From Candidatus Cloacimonetes bacterium HGW-Cloacimonetes-3 (GTDB taxonomy: Bacteria > Cloacimonadota > Cloacimonadia > Cloacimonadales > Cloacimonadaceae): a DNA stretch of 64,000 bases. The stretch is taken from the NCBI GenBank assembly GCA_002840645.1, contig PHBO01000003.1, positions 62,001-126,000 on the forward strand. Direction: 5' to 3'. The notes beneath the pieces are model-generated. The model did no database searches. It was not told the origin of the DNA and saw only the letters and a list, made by a program, of their open reading frames with translations. Shown one piece after another: positions 42,006 through 50,728 of this stretch (position 1 is the first letter of the stretch; each line of letters begins with the position of its first letter). A program made the position numbers and the translations under genes.

Positions 42006-43982
42006 TTACTTCAATATCATTGCCTTGTGATTAAGAACATCGGTGCCGGTGTTCAAGCGAAGCAGATACACTCCATTGGAGTAGCCGGAAGCATTCCAAA
42101 GGGTTTCATTCCAGCTGTCTTTAGTAGTTTGGATGATTCTGCTTTCCAGCTTTTGTCCCTTCATATTGTAAACCGTAAGCACCGCCGATGCTGCTTTGCT
42201 GCTGAACCACTTGACCGCAGTAGAGTTGTTTAGCGGGTTGGGATAAATCCGTATATTTTCGGTTATGGCAGGCACCACTTCATCTTCATTAGCAACGATG
42301 CTTACCGTAACCGTATTAGATGGCGCAGAATCACTTCCGTCCATATATCGTGCCGTCACATAGAAGCTGCCGCTTTGGGGAGTCCAATCCGTGAAAGTCC
42401 AGCTTGTACTCAGCTCCGGGTTATCGGGCAGCTGAGAATCGTTATAGTATATGTAATAACGCAGCAGAGGCATATCTGTATCGGGAGGCTGCCATGTTAA
42501 GGTGATATCATTACCAATCACTTCTGCGCTAAGGTTTTGGGGAGGTGCATAGAACACTCCCAGGCTACCATCGCTATTCATCCGCATGGCGTAGGTGTCG
42601 TAATCGGCAGTTCCTTGTTCCCAGATACCCGCAAACCACTCTGAACTGAAGCTATCAAAATCATAGTGGAGCTTAGCAGAGCTGTTCGATGCAAGATAGT
42701 GATAATCATCCTCCCACGCATTTAATCCTTGCGGGTTAAAACAACGCACTCTCAACGTAGTGGTAATGTCGCTGGACGGGACATCCCCTCTTTGATATAC
42801 GCAAATTACTCCCGCATCTGAAACAAAGGCATATTGTGGCATGATAACATTAAGACTCATGTGTTCAGGTAGAATACCCGTATTCCCCCATTGACGTTCC
42901 CCCGTGAAATTAAGTTGCTGTGCTCCCAGAGCATTGTTATTTTGACCTGCATCCGTTAACTTGTAAAACACATATACTTTTTGCAGGACGGGATCCACCG
43001 CAAGCTGTGGGTTATATTGCTGATTACCGGTATCTGTGGTTACCAGACTGCCGTTAGTTTCCATGGTTACAACACCTTGGGAAGTAATCCGGTTAACATA
43101 TACCTCGTTTATGTTGTCACCATTTCTATCGTCATACCATGCCAGCACCGCACCCCCGGAACCATCCTGCCGGAAGCCGATGATCTGGTTCCACGCACTT
43201 ATCCCCCCCGCCGTTGAAACAGGGTTGTTCCACACAATCTGCCCGGCAGAATTGATCCTTGCAACATATATGTGCCGGGTGGGAGCCCAGAAAGGACCAC
43301 TATCCACGTAGTATTTCATCAGGATATCCCCATTATCCGTTTCCAGCATTTGAGGCCAGGTGCAGCTTGCAGAAGGATTGGCGACTGTTAACCCTCCGGT
43401 AGCCCACTCTATCTGTCCCGATGGATTTATTTTTTGAATTCTTATATCTCCATTCCCTGTCCCGTTATGCATCCAAGCTACATAGGTGTTGTTTAGGCTG
43501 CTATTCAGTATTTTGGGAGAGTTGTTGGCACTATTTGTGTCAGTATCGTTAGAAAGTGAGATGCCATCGGCACCCCAAAGCTGTGCGAACTCTGCTCCGA
43601 TCTTGTACACAACAACGTTATTGGTTACATTTCGGATGTCCTGAAAGGTTACCAGAGCGTTGTCCTCCTGATCCACCGTTAAATCGTAGTCCGTTAGCCA
43701 TGTATCGCAGGGATGTTGGCTTACGGGATACCCCGTTGGCGGATTAAACAAAGGGATTCCTGCTGGGCTGAATTTCATAATCCAGACCTGATATCCCCCG
43801 CTGGAGTTGTCAAATTGGGTAACAAAGCTGTTTCCAGAAGAATCGATGGCTATTTTGGGCATAACCTGTGCGCCATTTCCGGTGGAAACAATTGTTGGAG
43901 ATGATGGGTCTGTGCTCCATCCCTGAGCAGACAAACAAAAGCTGATAACAATCAGCAAAGTTGTGATAATCAATGCTTTCAT
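42006..43982 (-). CDS. Sorted surface protein, propeller-like, with fibronectin III and C-terminal sorting domain
   Basis: 658 residues. Signal peptide ends at SAQG. Residues about 25-490 contain repeated WSTD/YNPQLAVD/VWIMKFSPAG-type blades with many tryptophans and DGSGGA motifs, consistent with a beta-propeller of sialidase-like or BNR type. Then a fibronectin III (PPQNLSAEVIGNDITLTWQP) and a type A sorting domain (IRIYPNPLNNSTAVKWF to HKAMILK). No catalytic residues are recognised; adhesion or binding is likely. Shine-Dalgarno AAGGAAGGAT precedes the ATG at 43982. Confidence 0.85.
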   Translation of the reverse strand: MKALIITTLLIVISFCLSAQGWSTDPSSPTIVSTGNGAQVMPKIAIDSSGNSFVTQFDNSSGGYQVWIMKFSPAGIPLFNPPTGYPVSQHPCDTWLTDYDLTVDQEDNALVTFQDIRNVTNNVVVYKIGAEFAQLWGADGISLSNDTDTNSANNSPKILNSSLNNTYVAWMHNGTGNGDIRIQKINPSGQIEWATGGLTVANPSASCTWPQMLETDNGDILMKYYVDSGPFWAPTRHIYVARINSAGQIVWNNPVSTAGGISAWNQIIGFRQDGSGGAVLAWYDDRNGDNINEVYVNRITSQGVVTMETNGSLVTTDTGNQQYNPQLAVDPVLQKVYVFYKLTDAGQNNNALGAQQLNFTGERQWGNTGILPEHMSLNVIMPQYAFVSDAGVICVYQRGDVPSSDITTTLRVRCFNPQGLNAWEDDYHYLASNSSAKLHYDFDSFSSEWFAGIWEQGTADYDTYAMRMNSDGSLGVFYAPPQNLSAEVIGNDITLTWQPPDTDMPLLRYYIYYNDSQLPDNPELSTSWTFTDWTPQSGSFYVTARYMDGSDSAPSNTVTVSIVANEDEVVPAITENIRIYPNPLNNSTAVKWFSSKAASAVLTVYNMKGQKLESRIIQTTKDSWNETLWNASGYSNGVYLLRLNTGTDVLNHKAMILK

Positions 43983-44015
43983 AATATCCTTCCTTATTTA
44001 GAAATAAGTTTCAAG

Positions 44016-46049
44016 CTATAACTCCAAACGCAGATACTTGCAGATGAAGCAGTAGATATCAGCTATCAGCTCCAGCCCCTTGGTCATACTGCTGGCACCG
44101 TGAGCAGATTGAATCTGAGTATATAGCAACAGCGGCAAATCCTGATCTGCATTCTCCTGAAGCGTGGCGGCAAACTTGAAGGAATGCCCCGGGATAACAC
44201 GATCGTCATGATCGGCAGTGGTAACCATAGTGGCAGGATATTTAACGCCGGGCTTAATGTTATGCAAAGGCGAATATTTTAACAGGTTATGGAATTGCTG
44301 TTCTTCCTCCGGATTGCCATATTCCACCATCCAGCCCCAGCCGCAGGTGAACTTGTGATAGCGCAGCATATCCAAAACGCCCATGGAGGGAACCGCAACT
44401 TTGAACAATTCCGGTCTTTGCGTTAGGCATGCTCCAACCAGTAAGCCTCCATTGGAACCGCCATTTATGGCTATTTTATCGGGGTTAGTATAGCCTTCTG
44501 CAATCAGGTATTCGGCAGCAGCGATAAAATCATCGAAAACAGTCTGCTTATTCAGCAGCATACCCTGTTCATGCCAGTTTTCGCCGTATTCACTGCCTCC
44601 GCGCAGGTTTACCACCACGCTGATAACGCCCTTTTCCAACAGTGCCATGCGATTGGTATTGAACGATGGCATCAAGGGGATATTAAACCCGCCATAACCA
44701 TAGAGGAACAGCGGATTATTGCCGTTTTTCTCCATCCCGCGCCGGTAAACCAAGGTCATGGGCACCTTTGTGCCATCTTTTGAGGCAAAGAACACTTGCT
44801 CGGAAACCAAATCCTGCACCTCTGCCTTTACAGGATCGCGATGATAGAAACTGAGCTGGTTATCAGGAATATTGTAATGATAGCTCTCATCGGGGCGGAT
44901 GTAGGAGGAGAAATAGAAATAAGCTTCCTCGTCTTCCTTTTCGCTATACACACATTCCGCCGTCCCCTGATAAGGCATCTCTATGGGGTACAAATAGTTA
45001 CCATTTGTGTCCATTACTTCTATCTTAGTTTGCACGTCCCTGGTGAACATGGCAATAAGCTTGTTTCCTACAACGTTTACTCTATTCATCAGATATTCTC
45101 TCTCCGGGATTATCTCCACCCATTTGTCCTCAGCGGGTTCTGCCAGAGAAACCTTCATCAGCCGGTAGTTTTTGGCGTTTTTATTGGTGAACAGATAAAC
45201 CCAGCCTTCTTCATAGGCATCTGTGGGATAGCCACTAAACTCAAAGCCCTCAAACAGACACTTGAAGGGTGCTTGTTCATCGTCTATGGGTCTATAAAGC
45301 ACGCTGTTGCCGGAGGTTCCCTGTGATACGATAATAAAAAGGGTTTTCTGATCATCAGAGACGATCGGATGGTTGAACCGCAAAGGGTGTTCGGTATCCT
45401 CGTATATCAGCTTATCCTGTTCCTGGGAATCGCCAAGTTTGTGATAATATATCTTCTGCTCTATATCCTGCTGCTGGTAATCCTGTTGGGTATCATAGCG
45501 GCTGTAGAAATAGCCATCCTTGTACCAAGCCGCCCCGGAATGACGCATATTCAGCAGTTTATCGGGCAGAAAGGTCTTTGTTTCGGTGTCCATAACCCAA
45601 AATTCGCCGGCATCTGCTCCGGCACGGGATATCTGATACGCAAAATACCTGCGATCTTTGGAACTACCTACCGAGTGGGCTGTGGTTGTGCCATCTTCGG
45701 ATAAGCTGTTGGGATCGAAAAACAGCTCTTCTTCACCGGCATCCTTATTTTTCTTGCGATAGGTTAGCCATTGGTTTTGTAAGCCGTCATTCTTAGCGTA
45801 ATAATACCAGTCCCCGCGTTTAATTGGACAGCTTTGTTTGGGGTAATCGTTCAGCTCCTGCAATCGTTTCAGCATGCTTATGCGGTGGGGGTATTCGTTC
45901 AGATTGGCTTCGGTAACCTTCTGTTGCTCTTTCACCCAGGCAAGGGTATCTGCAGAATTATCATCTTCCAGCCAGCGGTAAGGATCGGCGATCTTTACAC
46001 CAAAGAATTCCTCTGTGCTTGGGTCTTTACGTGTTTTGGGGTACTTCAT
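44016..46049 (-). CDS. Prolyl oligopeptidase family serine peptidase (S9A)
   Basis: 677 residues: N-terminal PKTRKDPSTEEFFGVKIADPYRWLE type motif, seven-bladed propeller (about 75-400) and C-terminal alpha/beta hydrolase. The catalytic triad is visible: S532 in GGSNGG, D in TADHDDRV and H in SAHGAS. No signal peptide, so it is cytoplasmic or periplasm-exported by another path. It cuts short peptides after proline, fitting with the secreted proteases in the window as a source of amino acids. The usual name would be pop/pep, not assigned. Confidence 0.95.
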   Translation of the reverse strand: MKYPKTRKDPSTEEFFGVKIADPYRWLEDDNSADTLAWVKEQQKVTEANLNEYPHRISMLKRLQELNDYPKQSCPIKRGDWYYYAKNDGLQNQWLTYRKKNKDAGEEELFFDPNSLSEDGTTTAHSVGSSKDRRYFAYQISRAGADAGEFWVMDTETKTFLPDKLLNMRHSGAAWYKDGYFYSRYDTQQDYQQQDIEQKIYYHKLGDSQEQDKLIYEDTEHPLRFNHPIVSDDQKTLFIIVSQGTSGNSVLYRPIDDEQAPFKCLFEGFEFSGYPTDAYEEGWVYLFTNKNAKNYRLMKVSLAEPAEDKWVEIIPEREYLMNRVNVVGNKLIAMFTRDVQTKIEVMDTNGNYLYPIEMPYQGTAECVYSEKEDEEAYFYFSSYIRPDESYHYNIPDNQLSFYHRDPVKAEVQDLVSEQVFFASKDGTKVPMTLVYRRGMEKNGNNPLFLYGYGGFNIPLMPSFNTNRMALLEKGVISVVVNLRGGSEYGENWHEQGMLLNKQTVFDDFIAAAEYLIAEGYTNPDKIAINGGSNGGLLVGACLTQRPELFKVAVPSMGVLDMLRYHKFTCGWGWMVEYGNPEEEQQFHNLLKYSPLHNIKPGVKYPATMVTTADHDDRVIPGHSFKFAATLQENADQDLPLLLYTQIQSAHGASSMTKGLELIADIYCFICKYLRLEL

Positions 46050-46263
46050 ACGATGCTCCTTTTGCTAATAGCTTCGTGACTAAAACCTACTGAATCTCAT
46101 AATCCTTCGCAATGGAATATTAGTCAAGTAGTTTCCATCGCTTTTGGGGTAAAGCCCGTTTGAGTCTGGAGTAGATCCGGCGTTGCTAAACTGTGTACTT
46201 ATTGCCTTTATACATCAGCTAAATCCGTGTTCCTATTCTCCGAGCGGGGCGACTGTAACTATT

Positions 46264-46707
46264 CTACATCAGCGCATCAAACCCTTCCCAGCCCGCCACT
46301 TTCGGCAGCAATCCCGCTTCCACCGCTGCTTTAACCGACCTGCAGGGCAGGTTGTTATCACTTATCTGCTGCCGGGTGATTACCGCCAATTCTATACCGC
46401 AGATCCACTGCATGCTCCACATCATTTTTACCCACAAGTTGTTCCACACCGGCAGGGGAGCTTCCCGATGTGCGGGCAGCCGGTTGTAAAGCTTCAAATA
46501 TGCCTTGAAATCATTAATATACCCCTCCGATGGGCAAAGTTGCTTCAGGTTTTGGGCAACAGCGCTGAACTTGCTATTCCCACTATGGTTTTTGTGCCTC
46601 GGCTTGCGGCGCACGATGTAACGGTTCAGACCCGGGTTAAAGTAAATCACGCTATCATCCGCTGTGCCCGTGTAACCGCCGATCAGGTTCTTAAAACGTA
46701 CTTTCAT
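46264..46707 (-). CDS. Family A protein, copy 3 (unknown)
   Basis: 147 residues starting at ATG 46707 (GGAGAAAAC before it); the frame stays open upstream to 46797 but those codons do not match the other copies. Shared blocks: MKVRFK, GYTGTADDSVIYF, FSAVAQNLKQLCPS, YINDFKAYLKLY, WVKMMWSMQW and SVKAAVEAGLL. It is 31 kb from the island, so the family is dispersed. It lacks the CGCGTAGCCCG box but has a different motif shared with 667-709. No domain known. Confidence 0.75.
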   Translation of the reverse strand: MKVRFKNLIGGYTGTADDSVIYFNPGLNRYIVRRKPRHKNHSGNSKFSAVAQNLKQLCPSEGYINDFKAYLKLYNRLPAHREAPLPVWNNLWVKMMWSMQWICGIELAVITRQQISDNNLPCRSVKAAVEAGLLPKVAGWEGFDALM

Positions 46708-46749
46708 GTTTTCTCCTTTGTTTGTTGCTGCGGGGAGAAATTGCTCCCT

Positions 46750-46794
46750 CATAGTAGTGTGTAGGACAAAAACCATATTTTGGGACAGATTTGG
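46750..46794 (-). promoter_or_regulatory. Upstream motif of family A copy 3
   Basis: On the - strand: AAATCTGTCCCAAAAT, 8 variable bases, TTGTCC and CACACTACTATG. It ends about 40 bases before the ATG at 46707 and recurs at 667-709. CTACTAT may be the -10; copy 2 also has CTACTACTATCATG before its start. Confidence 0.4.
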
Positions 46795-46839
46795 CATTTA
46801 TTTTTGCTTTTCTGCATTTTCCTTGCTTTTCGCTACCGA

Positions 46840-46909
46840 ATCGCACCAAAGTTCATCGGGCATTGAACGGGCTAAAGCCCGATGAACACCCGATGAACCC
46901 CGGTGCGAT
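46840..46909. repeat. Inverted repeat with tandem CCCGATGAAC units
   Basis: Arms 46840-46860 and 46889-46909 match at 18 of 21 positions; the three differing positions pair as U-G on the - strand RNA. Inside, GTTCATCGGGC and GCCCGATGAAC form a shorter perfect 11-bp stem, because the right arm carries the unit CCCGATGAAC twice. Confidence 0.75.
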
Positions 46910-47096
46910 CTGCCTTCGGACAGCATGGAAGGAGAGCGTAGCATTCCATGTAGCGCAGCATGCCAATGCTGCGAAAGGAAGAGGCGATCAAGATGAAAGA
47001 AGAGGATAGTTGTTTGGCTTTATACATGTCGCTCTAATAGCTCCGCATATCCCCCAAGCTAATCCGCGACATATTTATAGTTAATCAACGGTCTGA

Positions 47097-47161
47097 ACCC
47101 GGAGGGTGACAGATGCATAGCCCAGGGTGAAGCGATAGCGAAACCCCGGGTAACACGGCAA
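47097..47161. repeat. Common intergenic repeat (CCCAGGGTGAAGCGATAGCG type)
   Basis: ACCCGGAGGGTGACAGATGC, then AGCCCAGGGTGAAGCGATAGC and CCCCGGGT. Its ends are complementary. Repeats of this type are scattered through many environmental genomes. A related sequence in the other orientation lies at about 47265-47310. Confidence 0.5.
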
Positions 47162-47387
47162 CAACACCAAACCCCTTGGGGGTGACAAGGAGGTAATACT
47201 ATTAGCCAATTTTATGATATCGCCCACGAGAGGCTGATCCGTTTTGTTTACTTTCCCTGGGGTTTACGCCTCATGCTATTAGCTGTCGCACTTTCATGGC
47301 TAAACTGTTGACGAAGCCCGCCACCAAACCATAATTCCAAGAAAAGAGTTCAGGATTTTCCGGATAAATTGCCAACATCAAAACCCT

Positions 47388-48422
47388 CTACTTCTCAGCA
47401 ATCTCAGCATAGAAATATACTTTACTGCCGTCCCATGTGGGTGCCAGCATATGAAAGCAATAAACAAACCTGTCACCATTCCCTTGAAAGAGAATAGTAT
47501 TTGTTGCAGTATCAAGATTATATACACATAAAGTATTATCGGGTTTAACGTAGAATACACGCTTAGAATCAGGGTTTAATTTTGCTATTGGATTTGCCAT
47601 GTTGTTGATAGCCACAGGATATTCATTTGCTATGCTATCTTCGAGCCGAAACACTCTTATCCGGGAATTGGGGTAGCTTGACCACCGCAGCACTTGATGT
47701 CTATCCGTAGAAAATGAAAATATGGCATTGGGATCCCCACCAAGCCCATTATTGTCTACCATCTCGTATTCTGTACCATCCAATCTTGATTTCTTAAGAC
47801 CCAATCTTTCATAATAAACATACCCTGTATCTTCAATGTACATCCCATTTGCAACAACACTATCTTCCGTAGGTACAATGGTGGATATTCCAGTTTGCAG
47901 ATTCATGCAATACAGGTATTCGGTTTCCTTTGTTGGATATCCAAAGCCATTGGAAGAATAAGTAATATAATTACCCAAATTAGATACTATCGGGTTTCTT
48001 AGCCATCTGGTGGATTGATTGGTTAACTGGGTAAGCTGATAGTCGGGATAACTAAGCTGGTAGATGTTCTTATCAGCCGCAAAGAAAAGCTTATTGCCGT
48101 CCGTTGTTTGAGATACCCGTGGAGGTAGATTCGTAAGCGTTAAGTTATCCGGCGTTATTTGTTCTACCCTGATTGTATCCGTATCCGATATCCACAGCTT
48201 TTCCCCATAGAAGATTATCCTATTGTCTTTGGTCATGTAGATATCAACAAGCCCTGGTGTATTAAATGGAGACTTCTTTATCTTTCTGAATCCAGTTCCA
48301 TCGGCATTGATGCTGCAAAGCCAGGGTTCTACTGGAGGATAGGATGGCTCGGAAGGAAAGAAGCAGGAGTTTAGTGCAAGCAGTATCGTGATGAGGGCAA
48401 GGAAATATAATATAACTTTCAT
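47388..48422 (-). CDS. Lipoprotein with TolB/DUF5050-like propeller
   Basis: 344 residues. Lipoprotein signal peptide with LALNSC (cysteine at residue 20). The rest has repeated short blades of the kind WICSINADGTGFRKI, KLFFAADKNIYQLSYPDYQLTQLT, YLYCMNLQTGISTI, as in TolB-like and DUF5050 propellers. An envelope sensor or binding role is possible; no enzyme motif is present. Shine-Dalgarno AGGAG lies before the ATG at 48422. Confidence 0.75.
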   Translation of the reverse strand: MKVILYFLALITILLALNSCFFPSEPSYPPVEPWLCSINADGTGFRKIKKSPFNTPGLVDIYMTKDNRIIFYGEKLWISDTDTIRVEQITPDNLTLTNLPPRVSQTTDGNKLFFAADKNIYQLSYPDYQLTQLTNQSTRWLRNPIVSNLGNYITYSSNGFGYPTKETEYLYCMNLQTGISTIVPTEDSVVANGMYIEDTGYVYYERLGLKKSRLDGTEYEMVDNNGLGGDPNAIFSFSTDRHQVLRWSSYPNSRIRVFRLEDSIANEYPVAINNMANPIAKLNPDSKRVFYVKPDNTLCVYNLDTATNTILFQGNGDRFVYCFHMLAPTWDGSKVYFYAEIAEK

Positions 48423-48834
48423 AGAATCTCCTAATGCTCAGCTTTTGCGTAGCTGCGTAATTGAAAACGGTTTTGTTTCACCAAAGCCTTATCTACAAAG
48501 TAAGTTTTACAGTAAAAGGCAATCTTTACGAAACAAGCTAACAGAAGCATTCTACGGCTTTTTGTCATCTTCCAACTCCCACTATTTCTACTAGGATGTA
48601 TGTAATTAATAACCAGCATGTATGTCAAGAACTTGCTTCCGAAGGTATAGGCAAGCAAGATTCTTGTGTTGCAATGGAAGTCTGTGTCGCCCGCAAGGGG
48701 CTAATCTGGGTGGTTACGCGAAACGAGGGGTTCCGCTAGCGCTGCACACCCTCGCTATGGTGTTTCGCCCTGCGGGCTGGTGTTACTCCGGAAGCAATAC
48801 TCGGCGTTGGCACACCATTTTATTTAAAAACCAT
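48423..48834. other. Divergent intergenic region with a palindromic repeat
   Basis: No gene is seen. 48689-48777 is a nested palindrome: GCCCGCAAGGGG with CCCTGCGGGC outside, GCGAAAC with GTTTCGC and GAGGG with CCCTC inside. Such a sequence can be transcribed and fold, but it resembles a common genomic repeat. Confidence 0.5.
48689..48777. repeat. Nested palindromic repeat upstream of the S10 cluster
   Basis: Outer arms GCCCGCAAGGGG (48689-48700) and CCCTGCGGGC (48768-48777), inner pairs GCGAAAC / GTTTCGC and GAGGG / CCCTC. It lies 58 bases before the TTGACA of the S10 promoter. Confidence 0.6.
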
Positions 48835-48863
48835 TTGACAAAATCGGGGAGTTAAATTCTTAT
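48835..48863 (+). promoter_or_regulatory. Candidate promoter of the S10-spc-alpha supercluster
   Basis: TTGACA at 48835-48840 and TCTTAT at 48858-48863, 17-base spacer. The -35 is a full match, the -10 matches 4 of 6. It is the only good promoter sequence before rpsJ and would give a leader of about 250 bases. Confidence 0.55.
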
Positions 48864-48869
48864 GACCCA

Positions 48870-49119
48870 ACGATGTAAATACGTCTTGTACGTATAGCAC
48901 AAGCTCCATATTTTGCAGGAGCTTATAGTTCTTTAGGAGGAACAATGTTATCCTTTAACCGGGATACTCGTTTTGAGTATCACTGTGGTTTGGGACATGT
49001 CCCAGTCCGCAAATTTCAACAAACTTACAGCAGTTTGATATCCTGCCTGGGTGGCGGAGCTCTATGCTTCCGCAGTTACCCTTTTGGAGCGCAAATTGCC
49101 ACAACAAGTGGAGGTTCCA
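48870..49119 (+). ncRNA. Structured mRNA leader of rpsJ
   Basis: Successive hairpins: AAGCTCC / GGAGCTT (48901-48923), GATACTC-GTTTT-GAGTATC (48963-48981), TGGGA-CATG-TCCCA (48990-49004) and GGGT-GCGGA / TCCGC-ACCC (49049-49081). No standard riboswitch is recognised. By position this could be the autoregulatory leader of the S10 operon, which in gamma-proteobacteria binds L4, but the structure is not the known one. Confidence 0.45.
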
Positions 49120-49127
49120 GTGAGTAA
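48945..49127 (+). CDS. Upstream ORF in the rpsJ leader, overlapping rpsJ
   Basis: 60 codons starting [14 protein letters not shown] with a perfect AGGAGG four bases before ATG. Its stop TAA (49125-49127) lies 8 bases inside rpsJ, so ribosomes ending here would be placed over the GTG start of rpsJ. The peptide has no recognised similarity and a composition unlike a ribosomal protein. Two of the leader hairpins are inside it. It may act by being translated, not by its product. The alternative is that the AGGAGG is chance, but such a perfect match beside the cluster is notable. Confidence 0.4.
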   Translation: MLSFNRDTRFEYHCGLGHVPVRKFQQTYSSLISCLGGGALCFRSYPFGAQIATTSGGSSE

Positions 49128-49446
49128 CCACGACAATCGTATCCGGATCAAGCTGAAAGCATACGACCATCGTCTCTTGGATCAATCTGTAGAGGAGATC
49201 GTGAAATCTACCCGTAACACCGGTGCCAAAGTTATAGGTCCTATTCCTTTGCCCACCGATCGTACCTTTTATACCATTTTGCGTTCACCCCATGCAGACA
49301 AAAAGAGTCAGGATCAATTTCAGATGCTGGTTCATAAGCGTTTAATTGATATCGTGAATCCCACCCAGCAGACCACTAATGCCCTCAAAAAGCTTAGTCT
49401 TCCTGCCGGTGTGCACGTAGAGATTAAGGCGAACACGAGGAGCTAA
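49120..49446 (+). CDS. rpsJ: Ribosomal protein S10
   Basis: 108 residues from GTG 49120 (GGAGG at 49110-49114). The conserved [20 protein letters not shown] begins at residue 8, and the [19 protein letters not shown] segment is normal. An in-frame ATG at 49051 would add 23 residues absent from the family, so the GTG is preferred. First gene of the cluster; also serves with NusB in antitermination. Confidence 0.96.
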   Translation: MSNHDNRIRIKLKAYDHRLLDQSVEEIVKSTRNTGAKVIGPIPLPTDRTFYTILRSPHADKKSQDQFQMLVHKRLIDIVNPTQQTTNALKKLSLPAGVHVEIKANTRS

Positions 49447-49448
49447 GC

Positions 49449-50081
49449 ATGATCGGATTAATCGGAAAGAAAATAGGCATGACGCAGATATTTGACAGCA
49501 GCGGCAGAGTTATCCCCGTTACGGTTATCAAAGCCGGACCCTGCAAAGTAATCTGCAAGCGCACTGAAGCCGAAAATGGTTACGAAGCCCTGCAACTGGG
49601 TTATGAAGAAATCCCGGAACGCAAGGTAACCAAACCTTTATTAGGTCATTTTAAGAAATACAATAGCGGGCTTTACCGTTATGTAAGAGAATTTCGCCCT
49701 TCCTATGGACAAGAGATTACCGAAATTAACATTGGCGACGTACTTAACGCCGATTTCTTTGAGGAAAACGATCCCGTTAGCGTCTCTTCCAAATCCAAAG
49801 GCAGAGGTTTCACTGGTGTGATGAAGCGTCACGGTTTTGCCGGTTTCATCTCATCTCACGGCAGCCACGAATCCTTTCGTGGTGGTGGCTCTATCGGGCA
49901 ATGCGCTCAACCGTCCCGCGTTTTCAAAGGCGTGAAGATGGCTGGTCAGCATGGTAACACCCGAGTTACAGTGCGTCACCTTGTCGTGGTGAAAGTGGAT
50001 TCCGAAAACGGACTGATCATGGTTAAAGGTGCAATACCCGGTCACCGCAATTCCCTGGTCACCATTCATAAGGAACAATAG
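49449..50081 (+). CDS. rplC: Ribosomal protein L3
   Basis: 210 residues. [13 protein letters not shown] at the start and the central loop [22 protein letters not shown] reaching to the peptidyl transferase centre. The normal GQRTDPGRV-type segment is here replaced by [11 protein letters not shown], within family variation. Two bases after rpsJ; ATG with AGGAG before it. Stop is TAG. Confidence 0.97.
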   Translation: MIGLIGKKIGMTQIFDSSGRVIPVTVIKAGPCKVICKRTEAENGYEALQLGYEEIPERKVTKPLLGHFKKYNSGLYRYVREFRPSYGQEITEINIGDVLNADFFEENDPVSVSSKSKGRGFTGVMKRHGFAGFISSHGSHESFRGGGSIGQCAQPSRVFKGVKMAGQHGNTRVTVRHLVVVKVDSENGLIMVKGAIPGHRNSLVTIHKEQ

Positions 50082-50092
50082 GTGGTAGTACG

Positions 50093-50728
50093 ATGGTAAC
50101 AGCTAAAAAATATAATGCCAATGGCGAACTGATCGGCGATGTTAATCTTCCCGCCAGCGTGTTCGATGTTGACGTAAATTCACCCAAGGTACTGCTGCAC
50201 GAAGTAATCACCATGTATATGGGCAACCAACGCCAGGGTAACGTGCAAAAGAAGAACCGCAGCATGACCGCCGGTAGCACCAAGAAGCTTTTCAAGCAGA
50301 AGGGAACCGGTAATGCACGTGTGGGTACCCGCAGATCCCCAATCCGTGTTCATGGTGGTAAAGCCTTTGCGATCTATCCAAAGGATTGGTATAAAACTAT
50401 CCCTCACACCAAGAAACGTATGGCACTTAAAGTTGCCTTAACAGACCGTGCCCGGGATGGCAGAATCTTTATCGTGGATAGCCTTGTAATGGACAAACCT
50501 GATACCAAGTTTGCCAAAGACCTGTTGGGCAAGATAGTTCCTGAAAGGGGACGTAAGCTTGTGGTAACAGACGGACACCATCTTCCCACGGTGAAAAGCT
50601 TCACCAACCTTCCCGACGTGATGACCGACCGTGCCGACAGCCTCTTCGCATACGAAGTACTGAAAAGCAGCTACATCATCATGACCGGCGATGCCCTGAA
50701 AAAAGTGGAGGAGGTATTCAGCTCATGA
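50093..50728 (+). CDS. rplD: Ribosomal protein L4
   Basis: 211 residues. The MYMGNQRQGNVQKKNRSMTAG part and the extended exit-tunnel loop KLFKQKGTGNARVGTRRSPI are typical. L4 is the autoregulator of the S10 operon in E. coli, which makes the leader upstream of rpsJ relevant. Overlaps rplW by ATGA. Confidence 0.97.
   Translation: MVTAKKYNANGELIGDVNLPASVFDVDVNSPKVLLHEVITMYMGNQRQGNVQKKNRSMTAGSTKKLFKQKGTGNARVGTRRSPIRVHGGKAFAIYPKDWYKTIPHTKKRMALKVALTDRARDGRIFIVDSLVMDKPDTKFAKDLLGKIVPERGRKLVVTDGHHLPTVKSFTNLPDVMTDRADSLFAYEVLKSSYIIMTGDALKKVEEVFSS

Larger units (their letters stand above)
46708..47387. other. Intergenic region with several palindromic repeats
   Basis: No gene is seen. It contains the upstream motif of family A copy 3, an inverted repeat of CCCGATGAAC units (46840-46909), a CGCAGCAT-GCCA-ATGCTGCG hairpin (about 46956-46975) and a CCCAGGGTGAAGCGATAGCG repeat of a type common in many genomes (47097-47161), with a related inverted stretch near 47265-47310. 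Confidence 0.55.

Noticed and set aside
46183-46764. 193-codon + strand frame opposite family A copy 3
   Set aside because: Antisense of a gene supported by two paralogs; no family resemblance or ribosome-binding site.
47080-47330. Structured non-coding RNA gene such as 6S, SRP or RNase P RNA
   Set aside because: None of the conserved core sequences is visible; it reads as common intergenic repeats.
49051-49119. Longer rpsJ with 23 extra N-terminal residues from ATG 49051
   Set aside because: The GTG at 49120 has a GGAGG and gives the normal S10 start; the extra part is not S10-like and lies within a leader hairpin.
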